This document shows, piece after piece, positions 18,523 to 27,064 of a stretch of 64,000 bases of DNA (positions within the stretch are counted from its first letter, which is position 1; each line of letters opens with the position of its first letter). Origin of the DNA: Burkholderiales bacterium (GTDB lineage Bacteria > Pseudomonadota > Gammaproteobacteria > Burkholderiales > Burkholderiaceae_C); the NCBI GenBank assembly GCA_016219375.1, contig JACRNC010000005.1:51098-115097 (forward strand). The letters are read 5' to 3'. A model generated the notes under the pieces. It was not told the origin of the DNA, did no database searches, and worked only from the letters and a program-made list of their open reading frames with translations. A program made the translations under genes and the position numbers.

Positions 18523-19476
18523 ATGCCAGTCTACAGCATGACCGGTTTCGCCAGCGCCCTTGCCGGTGCTGCGAAAAACCCTGAAGAAGCGGCCCAAAAG
18601 CCGGAAGATGGCGGCCATAGCGGCCCGCTCGGGCGCAAGGCCGCGGCCCATGTCGGCGTCGAGCTGCGCTCGGTCAACAGCCGCTTCCTGGACCTGGCGT
18701 TTCGCCTGCCCGACGAGCTGCGCGGCCTGGAGCCGGCCCTGCGCGAGCTGCTCACCCAGTCCTTCCGCCGCGGCAAGATCGAGCTGCGCCTGAGCACCCA
18801 GCGCGCCGACGCCGGCGAGCTGCCCCAGCCGCAGGCCGAGCAGCTCAATGCCCTGGCCCGCCTGGAGGCCACGGTACAGACCTGGCTGCCGCAATCCCGG
18901 CCGCTCACGGTCAACGAGGCGCTGCAGTGGTGCCGCGGCGCGGCGCCTGCCGAGCGGCTGGACGAGGCCGCGATGGACGCCGCGCGCCGCTGCATCAGCG
19001 GGCTGCGCGAGGCGCGCCAGCGCGAGGGCGAGCGCCTGGTGGGCATCCTGATGGAGCGCATCGACGGCCTGCGCCGGCTGGCCGCCCAGGCGGCGCCGCT
19101 GGTGCCGCAGGTGGTGGCGCGCCAGCGCGAGCGCTTCCTGCAGCGCTGGGACGAGGCCCTGCAGGCCACCGGTGCCGCTGCCAGCGTGCCGGCCGAGGCC
19201 CTGCAAGAGCGTGCCCTGGCCGAGGCCGCGGCCCACGCGCTGCGGCTGGATGTCGATGAGGAGCTGTCGCGCTTGAACGCCCACCTGGACGAGATCACCC
19301 GGCTGCTCAAGGCCGGCGGCGAGATCGGCAAGCGGCTGGACTTCCTCATCCAGGAGCTGCACCGCGAGGCCAACACGCTGGGATCGAAGTCCGGCGCCCT
19401 TGAGTTGACCCAGGTTTCGGTCGAAATGAAAGTCCTGATCGAGCAGATGCGCGAGCAGGTGCAGAACGTCGAGTGA
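18523..19476 (+). CDS. yicC: YicC family endoribonuclease
   Basis: 317-residue YicC-like protein, about 25 residues longer than E. coli YicC because of an insertion near residues 13-45 (Ala/Glu/Lys-rich). The start '[12 protein letters not shown]' matches the canonical 'M-YSMT-FA' terminus and fixes ATG 18523. '[20 protein letters not shown]' region and the C-terminal '[15 protein letters not shown]' and '[18 protein letters not shown]' are family signatures. YicC proteins are endoribonucleases acting on small RNAs. gmk follows after 19 bp. Confidence 0.95.
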   Translation: MPVYSMTGFASALAGAAKNPEEAAQKPEDGGHSGPLGRKAAAHVGVELRSVNSRFLDLAFRLPDELRGLEPALRELLTQSFRRGKIELRLSTQRADAGELPQPQAEQLNALARLEATVQTWLPQSRPLTVNEALQWCRGAAPAERLDEAAMDAARRCISGLREARQREGERLVGILMERIDGLRRLAAQAAPLVPQVVARQRERFLQRWDEALQATGAAASVPAEALQERALAEAAAHALRLDVDEELSRLNAHLDEITRLLKAGGEIGKRLDFLIQELHREANTLGSKSGALELTQVSVEMKVLIEQMREQVQNVE

Positions 19477-19495
19477 GCGCCTGCCGGCGGGCCCT

Positions 19496-20116
19496 ATGGA
19501 ATATCCCGGAAACCTTTTCGTCGTTGCCGCGCCCAGCGGGGCGGGCAAGTCCAGCCTGGTCAAGGCGCTGCTGGAACTCGACTCGCACCTGACCGTCTCC
19601 ATCTCGCACAGCACGCGCGCGCCGCGCGGGCAGGAGCAGAACGGGCGCGAGTACTGGTTCGTCAGCGAGGCGGAGTTCCGCGCCATGATCGAGCGCGGCG
19701 ACTTCTTCGAGTGGGCCGAGGTGCACGGCAACCTCTACGGCACCTCGCGCGCGGCCATCGAGGCGCGCATGGCCGCCGGGCAGGACGTGGTGCTGGAGAT
19801 CGACTGGCAGGGCGCGCGGCAGATCAAGGCGCTGTTCCCCAACGCGATCACCATCTTCATCCTGCCGCCCAGCTACGAGGAACTGCTGCAGCGCCTGCAC
19901 CGACGAGGCGAGGACAGCGCCGACGTGATCGAGACCCGCATGGCCAATGCGCGGCGCGAGGTGGCCCAGGCCCGGCACTTCGACTATGTGATAATCAACG
20001 CCCTTTTCGAGACCGCGCTCTTCGATCTGAAGACCGTGGTGCACTCGCAGCGGCTGAAGTACGCCGCCCTGCGGCGCAGCAAGCCCGCGGTGTTCGGCGC
20101 GCTGGGGCTGGACTGA
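19496..20116 (+). CDS. gmk: Guanylate kinase
   Basis: 206-residue enzyme phosphorylating GMP to GDP. The P-loop '[15 protein letters not shown]' (about 12-26), '[21 protein letters not shown]' region for GMP binding and '[12 protein letters not shown]' are standard. Full length. It lies between yicC and rpoZ, as in many proteobacteria, linking guanine-nucleotide supply to the (p)ppGpp enzyme encoded downstream. Confidence 0.98.
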   Translation: MEYPGNLFVVAAPSGAGKSSLVKALLELDSHLTVSISHSTRAPRGQEQNGREYWFVSEAEFRAMIERGDFFEWAEVHGNLYGTSRAAIEARMAAGQDVVLEIDWQGARQIKALFPNAITIFILPPSYEELLQRLHRRGEDSADVIETRMANARREVAQARHFDYVIINALFETALFDLKTVVHSQRLKYAALRRSKPAVFGALGLD

Positions 20117-20237
20117 GCCGCCAGCCTGCCTGCAGCGGCCGCCTGTCTGCCGCCCGTGCCGCCCGTGATCGGCCGCTCAGATCCGCCCCGATCGCCGCCC
20201 TGATTTCAGCCCTTTTCCATTTCGTGGAGTCCTTCAC

Positions 20238-20441
20238 ATGGCCCGCATCACCGTCGAAGACTGCCTGAACAAGATCCCCAACCGCTTCCAGCTGGTGCTG
20301 GCTGCGACCTATCGCGCGCGCATGCTCAACCAGGGCCACGCGCCGAAGATCGAGACCAAGAACAAGGCCGGCGTGACCGCGCTGCGCGAGATCGCCGACG
20401 GCCACGTGGGCCTGGAGATGCTGCGCAAGGTGCCGCTCTGA
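20238..20441 (+). CDS. rpoZ: RNA polymerase omega subunit
   Basis: 67-residue omega subunit, the usual size in betaproteobacteria. '[20 protein letters not shown]' and '[18 protein letters not shown]' are the conserved parts; the omega N-terminus contributes to a ppGpp site on RNA polymerase. A GTGGAG Shine-Dalgarno-like sequence lies about 10 bp upstream. A hairpin follows 25 bp after the stop. Confidence 0.97.
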   Translation: MARITVEDCLNKIPNRFQLVLAATYRARMLNQGHAPKIETKNKAGVTALREIADGHVGLEMLRKVPL

Positions 20442-20465
20442 GGCGCTGCCTGCACCTTCCATCCG

Positions 20466-20490
20466 CAAACCCCGCCGCCGGCGGGGTTTG
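20466..20490 (+). terminator. Hairpin terminator after rpoZ
   Basis: An 11-bp perfect stem CAAACCCCGCC / GGCGGGGTTTG with a 3-nt loop, followed by TGCTTTGTG, a weak T-rich tail. It separates gmk-rpoZ from spoT, so spoT may need its own promoter or rely on read-through. Confidence 0.65.
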
Positions 20491-20592
20491 TGCTTTGTGG
20501 GATGCGCATTCGTGCCACCCGGGCCGGGCGCCGTGTCCTGGGCAAGCACCCGCGCCTGGGTCGGCTGAGGGCTTCGCGCTACAGTGACGACC

Positions 20593-22863
20593 ATGCCTGC
20601 GCCCGTCGCGACTACCGCGAGCCCCGAGACCCATCCGGCCGCCGCGCCGGCTCCCGCCCCGGCCGGTGACGCCGCGGCGGCGTCCTTTGCCGCGCTGACG
20701 GACAAGCTCGACTACCTCGACGCGGCCGACATCAAGCGCGTGCGCGAGGCCTACCGCTTCGCCGACGAGGCGCACCTGGGCCAGTTCCGCGCCAGCGGCG
20801 AGCCCTACATCACCCACCCCATCGCCGTGGCCGGCCTGTGCGCCGGCTGGAAGCTCGACGCGCAGGCCATCATGGCCGCGCTGATGCACGACGCGATGGA
20901 GGACTGCGGCGTCACCAAGGTCGAGCTGATCGAGCGCTTCGGCGCGCCGACGGCCGAGCTGGTGGACGGGCTGACCAAGCTCGACAAGCTGCAGTTCTCG
21001 ACCAAGGAGGAGTCGCAGGCCGAGTCCTTCCGCAAGATGCTGCTGGCGATGTCGCGCGACGTGCGCGTCATCCTGGTCAAGCTGGCCGACCGGCTGCACA
21101 ACATGCGCACGATGGATGCGATGGCCGCGCACAAGCGGGCCCGCATCGCGCGCGAGACGCTGGACATCTATGCGCCCATCGCCCACCGGCTGGGCCTCAA
21201 CCAGATCTACCGCGAGCTGCAGGAGCTGAGCTTCAAGTACCTGCAGCCCTGGCGCTACGGTGCGCTGTCCAAGGCGGTGCGCAAGGCGCGCGGCTACCGG
21301 CGCGACATCGTCGAGCGCGTGCGGCTGGAGGTGGAGAAGGCGCTGCAGGACTCGCAGCTGCCGGCCCAGGTCTACGGGCGCGAGAAGACCATCTTCAGCA
21401 TCTACCAGAAGATGCGCGAGAAGCACCTGAGCTTCGCGCAGGTGAGCGATCTGTTCGGCTTTCGCGTGGTGGTGAAGTCGCTGCCCGAGTGCTATTTAGC
21501 CCTGGGCGTGCTGCACCAGCTCTACAAGCCGCTGCCCGGGCGCTTCAAGGACTACATCGCGATACCGAAGGCCAACGGCTACCAGTCGCTGCACACCACG
21601 CTGGTCAACCCGCTGGGCACGGCGGTGGAGTTCCAGATCCGCACCGAGACCATGCACGCGGTGGCCGAAGAAGGCATTGCCGCGCACTGGATGTACAAGA
21701 CCGTGGACGGCGTGCTGCCGCCGGACGGCACGCGCCAGGGCGCGGTGTGGCTGCAGTCGCTGATCGACATCCAGCAGGAGACGCGCGACTCGGCGGAGTT
21801 CCTGGAGCACCTGAAGATCGACCTCTTCCCGGATGCTATCTACGTCTTCACGCCCAAGTCCAAGATCCTGGCTCTGCCCAAGGGCGCGACGCCGGTGGAC
21901 TTCGCCTATGCCATCCACAGCGACGTGGGCGACCGCTGCGTGTCGGCCAAGGTCAACGGCGAGCCGGTGGCGCTGCGCACCGAGCTGCGCAGCGGCGACG
22001 TGGTGGAGATCGTCAGTGCGCCCAGCGCGCGGCCGAATCCGGCGTGGCTGAACTTCGTGCGCACCGGCCGGGCGCGATCCAAGATCCGTCACTACCTGAA
22101 GAACCTGGAGGCGGAGGAGTCTCTGGAGCTGGGCGAGAAGCTGCTGGGCAAGGCGCTGCGCGCCGAAGGGCTGACGCTGCCCGGCGGAGACGAGCAGGCC
22201 GGTGGGCCGGAGGGCCAGCTCTGGCAGGCGCTGCTGCGCTGGAGCGGCAACCGCACGCGGCGCGAGCTGCTGGTGGACGTGGGCCAGGGCCGCAAGATCG
22301 CCAGCATCGTGGCCAAACGCATGGCTGCGCTGCTGACCGAGACCGGCGCCCGTCCGGATGCGCTGACGCTGACGGCCGGCCGCTTCGTGGCCGACGACAA
22401 CATGCCGGCGCAGGGCACGGTGGTGATCGACGGCAACCAGGGCGCGACCATCCAGCTGGCCGCCTGCTGCCGGCCCATCCCGGGCGATGCCATCGTCGGC
22501 TACCTGGGCCGTGGCGAGGGGCTGGTGGTGCACACGGCCGAATGCAGCGTCGGGCGGCGGCTGTTCGAGCGCGACACCGAGCGCTGGATCGACGTGGAGT
22601 GGGCCGACGAGCCGGCGCGCAGCTTCGAGACCGCGGTCTCGGTGCTGGTCGACAACGGCAAGGGCGTGCTGGCCCAGGTGGCGCAGGCGGTGAGCGCGGC
22701 CGAGGCCGACATCACCCACATCGACATGGGCCATGAGCGCGCCGGCGCTACGGCCGAGCTGCGGCTGCTGCTGTCGGTGAAGGACCGCCAGCACCTGGCC
22801 GACGTGCTGCGCGCGCTCAAGCGCGCGCCGGCGGTGCTGAAGGTCGCCCGCGTCAAACCCTGA
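20593..22863 (+). CDS. spoT: Bifunctional (p)ppGpp synthetase/hydrolase
   Basis: 756-residue RelA/SpoT homologue governing the stringent response. The N-terminal HD hydrolase domain keeps 'LMHDAMEDCG' (about 97-106) and 'LADRLHNMRTM'. The synthetase domain has 'GREKTIFSIYQKMREK', 'FGFRVVV' and 'GRFKDYIAIPKANGYQSLHT' (about 315-334). The RFKD form is that of bifunctional enzymes. A TGS domain (about 415-475) and a C-terminal ACT domain (about 683-750) complete it. A GTG nine bases upstream (20584) is an alternative start. A pro/ala-rich lead precedes the HD domain. Confidence 0.96.
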   Translation: MPAPVATTASPETHPAAAPAPAPAGDAAAASFAALTDKLDYLDAADIKRVREAYRFADEAHLGQFRASGEPYITHPIAVAGLCAGWKLDAQAIMAALMHDAMEDCGVTKVELIERFGAPTAELVDGLTKLDKLQFSTKEESQAESFRKMLLAMSRDVRVILVKLADRLHNMRTMDAMAAHKRARIARETLDIYAPIAHRLGLNQIYRELQELSFKYLQPWRYGALSKAVRKARGYRRDIVERVRLEVEKALQDSQLPAQVYGREKTIFSIYQKMREKHLSFAQVSDLFGFRVVVKSLPECYLALGVLHQLYKPLPGRFKDYIAIPKANGYQSLHTTLVNPLGTAVEFQIRTETMHAVAEEGIAAHWMYKTVDGVLPPDGTRQGAVWLQSLIDIQQETRDSAEFLEHLKIDLFPDAIYVFTPKSKILALPKGATPVDFAYAIHSDVGDRCVSAKVNGEPVALRTELRSGDVVEIVSAPSARPNPAWLNFVRTGRARSKIRHYLKNLEAEESLELGEKLLGKALRAEGLTLPGGDEQAGGPEGQLWQALLRWSGNRTRRELLVDVGQGRKIASIVAKRMAALLTETGARPDALTLTAGRFVADDNMPAQGTVVIDGNQGATIQLAACCRPIPGDAIVGYLGRGEGLVVHTAECSVGRRLFERDTERWIDVEWADEPARSFETAVSVLVDNGKGVLAQVAQAVSAAEADITHIDMGHERAGATAELRLLLSVKDRQHLADVLRALKRAPAVLKVARVKP

Positions 22864-22873
22864 ACGGCTGACT

Positions 22874-23033
22874 GCCCCTCGCCCGGCGGGTACGTCGGGC
22901 GGTCCCCCGAGGGGACTGCAGGCCAGCTTGGGACGGCCCGGCGCTGGCCGGGACGTGAGCCCCTCGCCGCCGGGTACGTCGGGCGGTCCCCCGAGGGGAC
23001 TGCAGGCCAGCTTGGGACGGCCCGGCGCTGGCC
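22874..23033. repeat. Two 75-bp direct repeats between spoT and greB
   Basis: Copy 1 is 22874-22949 and copy 2 is 22959-23033; apart from a few bases near the start they are identical. Each carries CCCCTCG near its left end and CGAGGGG about 30 bp later, so each can fold into a hairpin. They fill the gap between the convergent spoT and greB and may serve as transcription ends. The CCCCCGAGGGG core is shared with the repeat at 45650-45712. Confidence 0.85.
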
Positions 23034-23066
23034 TGCCGCCGCGCCTTGCGACGTCGCCGAGCCGGC

Positions 23067-23630
23067 TCAGCCCTGGGCTGGCGGCGGGTAGCGCACCTCC
23101 AGCACCTCCAGGGTCTGCAGGCCGCCGGGGGTCATCAGCTGCACCTCGTCGCCTTCGCGGGCCTTGAGCAGGGCGCGGGCGATGGGGGCGACCCAGCTGA
23201 CTTCGCCCTTGAGGTTGTCCACCTCGTCGATGCCCTTGATGGTGATGGTGCGCTCCTCGCCCTGCGCGGTGGCGTAGGTGACGGTGGCGCCGAAGAAGAC
23301 CTGGTCGCTGCCGTGATGCGCAGACGGGTCGGCCACCTCGGCGATGTCCAGGCGCTTGGTCAGGAAGCGGATGCGGCGGTCGATCTCGCGCAGGCGCTTC
23401 TTGCCGTAGAGGTAGTCGCCGTTCTCGGAGCGGTCGCCGTTGGAGGCGGCCCAGGAGACGATCTCGACCACCTTGGGCCGCTCTTCGTCGATCAGCTGCA
23501 GCAGCTCGGCCCGCAGGCGGCGGTAGCCCTCGGGGGTGATGTAGTTCTTGCCGCCGGCGGGCAGCGCGGGCAGGGCGAGGTCATCGTCGTCCGCGTCGCC
23601 GTCGGTCTCCTTGGTGAAAGCCTTGCTCAT
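23067..23630 (-). CDS. greB: Transcription elongation factor GreB
   Basis: 187-residue Gre factor that stimulates RNA polymerase to cleave backtracked transcripts. The N-terminal coiled-coil begins 'NYITPEGYRRLRAELLQLID' (about 30-49) and contains 'ASNGDRSENGDYLYGKKRLR', the GreB-type tip; the C-terminal FKBP-like domain ends with 'VSWVAPIARALLKAREGDEV'. The acidic lead (1-25) is a common betaproteobacterial extension. ATG 23630 is preceded by AGAGGTG at a good distance; longer upstream frames lack such a site. Confidence 0.94.
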   Translation of the reverse strand: MSKAFTKETDGDADDDDLALPALPAGGKNYITPEGYRRLRAELLQLIDEERPKVVEIVSWAASNGDRSENGDYLYGKKRLREIDRRIRFLTKRLDIAEVADPSAHHGSDQVFFGATVTYATAQGEERTITIKGIDEVDNLKGEVSWVAPIARALLKAREGDEVQLMTPGGLQTLEVLEVRYPPPAQG

Positions 23631-23890
23631 GAGCACCTCTTGGGATGCGATTGTGGAGCGGGGCCGCATGGGCACGCAGGACGGCGGGCATGGCCGGTTC
23701 GGCGGTTCGGAGATCCGGCGATGCGGCGATGCGGCGATGCGCTCATCTGCGGTCCGCCGCAGCTGACCGCTGACTGGCGCAGGTTTAAGTGGATCTTCAG
23801 CTTGCGCCTCCAGACTGCCGCCGCACCCTGCCCATGCCGGAGCTGCGCCCTTCGCAAGCCCGATCCACCCCACCCAAGCTGCGCCCCGCC

Positions 23891-24961
23891 ATGCTCACAT
23901 CGCCCCGCGCCGACACCCGGCCGACCGGCCTGGCCGCCGTCACCCGGCCCGCCGCCGCATCGGCCTGGGCCGCAGCCGGTGGGGTGCCGGATGCACCCCT
24001 GCGCCAGGGCCGCGTGCCGACCGTGTCGTGCGTGGTCCCGGGGCGTAACGAGGCACGCAACCTCGGCCTGCTGCTGCCGCTGCTGGCCCAGACGCTGTCG
24101 CGGCTGGTGGAGCGCTGGGAGATCATCGTGGTGGACGACGGCAGCACCGACGACACGGCCGAGCGCATGGCGCAATGGTCGCGCATGCAGCCGGCGCTGC
24201 GGCTGGTGCAGTTGTCGCGCAACTTCGGCAAGGAGGCGGCGCTCAGTGCCGGCCTGCAGGCCGCGCGCGGCGACGTGGTGGTGCAGCTGGATGCGGACGT
24301 GCAGCACCCGCCGAAGCTCATCGAGACCATGCTCGCGCGCTGGCGGGCCGGCGCCGACGTGGTCTATGCGGTGCGCCGCCACCGCGACGACGAGGGCCGC
24401 ATCAAGCGCCTGGGCACGCGCTGGTTCTACCGGCTGCTCAACGGCGGCCACCGCTTCGAGGTGCCGGCCGGGGCGGGCGACTTCCGGCTGATGGACCGCG
24501 CGGTGGTCGATGCGCTGCTGGCGCTGCCCGAGCGCAACCGCTTCATGAAGGGCCTGTATGCCTGGGTGGGCTTCCAGGCCGAGGCCTTGCCCTACCAGCC
24601 CGATGAGCGGGCCTTCGGCGAGAGCCACTACAGCCTGTGGCAGCTGATGCGGCTGTCGCTCGACGGGCTGACTGCCTTCACCAAGTGGCCGCTGCGCGCG
24701 GTCAGCGTGGCCGGCATGGCGCTGGCGCTGCCGGCCTTCTTCTACGGCGGCTACCTGACCCTGATGCACTGGATCTACGGCAACCCGGTCAGTGGCTGGA
24801 CGACCATCGTCGTCGGCGTGATGCTGTTCAGTGGGGCGCAGATGCTGGCCATCGGCGTGGTGGGCGAGTACATCGGCCGTATCTACGACGAGGTCAAGGG
24901 CCGGCCGCTGTACGTGGTCAAGCGCGAGGTCGGGCGCGGCCTGCCGGCCGAGGGCCGATGA
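23891..24961 (+). CDS. Polyprenyl-phosphate glycosyltransferase (GtrB/ArnC-like, GT2)
   Basis: 356-residue membrane-bound GT2 enzyme that would attach a sugar to undecaprenyl phosphate. Catalytic marks are 'SCVVPGRNEARNLG', 'IIVVDDGSTDDTAE' and the DxD in 'VVVQLDADVQHPP'. Two C-terminal membrane helices (about 245-275 and 288-315) and the tail 'GEYIGRIYDEVKGRPLYVV' are hallmarks of the DPM/GtrB/ArnC group. Start is uncertain (ATG 23834 or 23789 also open). It overlaps the next gene by ATGA. With the ArnT-like, GtrA-like and deacetylase genes it probably forms a lipid-linked sugar modification system. Confidence 0.87.
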   Translation: MLTSPRADTRPTGLAAVTRPAAASAWAAAGGVPDAPLRQGRVPTVSCVVPGRNEARNLGLLLPLLAQTLSRLVERWEIIVVDDGSTDDTAERMAQWSRMQPALRLVQLSRNFGKEAALSAGLQAARGDVVVQLDADVQHPPKLIETMLARWRAGADVVYAVRRHRDDEGRIKRLGTRWFYRLLNGGHRFEVPAGAGDFRLMDRAVVDALLALPERNRFMKGLYAWVGFQAEALPYQPDERAFGESHYSLWQLMRLSLDGLTAFTKWPLRAVSVAGMALALPAFFYGGYLTLMHWIYGNPVSGWTTIVVGVMLFSGAQMLAIGVVGEYIGRIYDEVKGRPLYVVKREVGRGLPAEGR

Positions 24962-26664
24962 GCGCGGGCGCCGCCGCCGCGGCAGGCGTGAGCGCGGCGG
25001 CACCGGCTGCGCGCAGCCGCCGGCTCATGCGGCTCACGCCCGTGCTGGCGCTGGCCGTGCTGGCCTGGCTGGCCGCCGCCGCGGGCCTGCGGCCGCTGTC
25101 GCTGCCCGACGAGGGCCGCTATGTCGGCGCCGCATGGGAGATGGCGCGCAGCGGCGACTGGGCCACGCCCACGCTGGACGGCCTGCCGTTCTTCCACAAG
25201 CCGCCGCTCTTCTATTGGGTGACGGCCGCCTCGCTGCGGCTCTTCGGCGCGCAGGCGTGGGCCGGCCGCGCGGCGCCGCTGCTGGGCGCGTGGCTGGCGG
25301 CCTGGAGCGTCTTCCTGCTGCTGCGCCGCTGGCAGCCGGCGCATCGCCCGGGCTGGGCGCGGGCCGCGCTGCTGGTGCTGCTGACGCAGCCCTTCTTCTA
25401 CTTCGGCGCGCAGTACGCCAACACCGACATGCTGGTGGCCGGCTGCATCTGCGCCTGCATCGCGCTGGCCGCGCACGCGGCGCTGTCCGATGCGACGGGC
25501 CGGCCCGACCGTCGTGCGCTGTGGGCCGCGTATGCGATGGCCGGGCTCGGCGTGCTGGCCAAGGGGCTGATCGGCGTGGTGCTGCCCGGCGCCGTCATCG
25601 TCGCTTGGCTGGCCTGGGAGCGGCGCTGGATGAGCCTGCTGCGGCTGGTGTCGGTGCCGGGGCTGGTCGTGCTGGCCGCGGTGGCCGCGCCGTGGTTCGT
25701 GGTGATGGCGCAGCGGCACCCCGGCTTCCTGCACGAGTTCTTCGTCGTGCAGCATGTGGAGCGCTTCAGCCAGGGCGGCTTCAACAACGCCATGCCGGTT
25801 TGGTTCTACCCGGCGGCGATCGCGCTGCTCGCTTTGCCGTGGACGCTGTGGGCACTGGCGCTGCTGCGCCGGCCGGTGCGGCAGGCGCTGGCCCCTGGGG
25901 ACGATGGCGAGCGATCGCTGCGGCGGCTGCTGCTGGTGTGGGCCGCGGTGATCGTGGTGTTCTTCAGCCTGCCGCAGTCCAAGCTGGTGGGCTATGTGCT
26001 GCCGGCGCTGCCGCCGCTGGCCGCTCTGTTGGCGTTGCTGATGCTGGCCGGGCGCAGGGCCGGAGAGGGCGACGAGGGTGACGATGGCGATGCCGGCCTG
26101 CCCGCTGCCGGGCGCCTGACGCTGGCGGTGGCCGCGCTGCTGTGCGCGGCGGCGGCGGTGGCGCTGGGCCTGCGCCCGCCCGGGCCGTCCAGCCGCGAGG
26201 CCGCGGCCGTGGTGCGCGAGCAGGGCGGCCCGCAGGACGGCGTGCTGTTCGTCGACAACTATCTCTACGACTTTGGCTCCTACAGCGGGCGGCAGCCGCC
26301 GCTGGCGGTGCTGGGCGACTGGCGGCCCGACGTGGCGCTGGCGCGCGACGACTGGCGCAAGGAGCTGGCCGAGGCCGCGCGCTTTGCGCCCGGGCAGGCG
26401 GCGGCCGTGCTGCTGGACGAGGCCGGCGCGCAGCGCCTGCTGTGCAGCCATGCGCAGAGCTGGGTGCTGTCGCGCCGCGACGATGCCGCGCGCCACCTGC
26501 CGCTGCTGGCCGGCCTGAGCCCGGCCGAGCATGGCGGCGTCAGGCTCTGGCGCGTGGCGCGGCCGGCAGGCTGCGTGCCGTCTTCGGGGTCGTCGTCTGC
26601 TCCCACCGGCACGCCCGCCCGCGCCCCCGCCGTCAAGGCGACGGCGCGGCCGCCTGCCCCTTGA
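24958..26664 (+). CDS. ArnT/PMT-like membrane glycosyltransferase (GT83)
   Basis: 568-residue multi-pass protein with about 12 hydrophobic segments. The periplasmic motif 'LPDEGRYVGAAWEMARSGDW' (about 43-62) is the catalytic Asp-Glu region of ArnT/PMT-type GT-C enzymes, and 'LPFFHKPPLFYWVTA' follows as in ArnT. Such enzymes move a sugar from undecaprenyl phosphate to lipid A, protein or glycan outside the membrane. The C-terminal soluble part (about 400-545) ends in a Ser/Pro/Ala-rich tail. It is coupled to the upstream GT2 (ATGA) and its 3' end overlaps the convergent gtrA-like gene by 32 bp. Confidence 0.87.
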   Translation: MSAGAAAAAGVSAAAPAARSRRLMRLTPVLALAVLAWLAAAAGLRPLSLPDEGRYVGAAWEMARSGDWATPTLDGLPFFHKPPLFYWVTAASLRLFGAQAWAGRAAPLLGAWLAAWSVFLLLRRWQPAHRPGWARAALLVLLTQPFFYFGAQYANTDMLVAGCICACIALAAHAALSDATGRPDRRALWAAYAMAGLGVLAKGLIGVVLPGAVIVAWLAWERRWMSLLRLVSVPGLVVLAAVAAPWFVVMAQRHPGFLHEFFVVQHVERFSQGGFNNAMPVWFYPAAIALLALPWTLWALALLRRPVRQALAPGDDGERSLRRLLLVWAAVIVVFFSLPQSKLVGYVLPALPPLAALLALLMLAGRRAGEGDEGDDGDAGLPAAGRLTLAVAALLCAAAAVALGLRPPGPSSREAAAVVREQGGPQDGVLFVDNYLYDFGSYSGRQPPLAVLGDWRPDVALARDDWRKELAEAARFAPGQAAAVLLDEAGAQRLLCSHAQSWVLSRRDDAARHLPLLAGLSPAEHGGVRLWRVARPAGCVPSSGSSSAPTGTPARAPAVKATARPPAP

Positions 26665-27064
26665 AGGCCCAGAAGCGGCCGAGGATGAAGGTCAGCACGG
26701 CCACGCCGATGAGCACCCAGGCCAGCGCCCAGTCATAGCGCAGGTCACTCGTGTGCAGCAGCAGCGCATAGGCGGCCTGGTTGACCGCGAAGCCGGCCGC
26801 CGAGAGGATGAAGAACCGTCCGGCCGAGCGCAGCAGCGGCGCGCGCTGCGCGCGGAAGGTGAGACTGCGATGCCCCGAGAACGACACGACGAAAGCCAGC
26901 AGCCAGCCCAACACGTTGGCGCGCAGCGGGGCGAGCCCGCCATGCTCCACCAGCAGCCGGACCGCGCCCAGGTGCACGCCTGCGGCGGCGCAGCCCACCG
27001 CGATGAAGGCGGCCAGCTGCAGGCCGTGGCGCAGCGCGGGGTGGCGGGCGGGGGAGTGAGTCAT
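26633..27064 (-). CDS. GtrA family membrane protein
   Basis: 143-residue protein with four hydrophobic helices. 'FIAVGCAAAGVHLGAVRLLV', 'RANVLGWLLAFVVSFSGHRSLTF', and 'GRFFILSAAGFAVNQAAYALL' regions fit GtrA, proposed flippases of lipid-linked sugars. It lies between the ArnT-like gene and the deacetylase but on the opposite strand, overlapping both: 32 bp at its 3' end, about 9 bp at the start. Such overlap implies promoters inside neighbouring genes. Confidence 0.85.
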   Translation of the reverse strand: MTHSPARHPALRHGLQLAAFIAVGCAAAGVHLGAVRLLVEHGGLAPLRANVLGWLLAFVVSFSGHRSLTFRAQRAPLLRSAGRFFILSAAGFAVNQAAYALLLHTSDLRYDWALAWVLIGVAVLTFILGRFWAFKGQAAAPSP

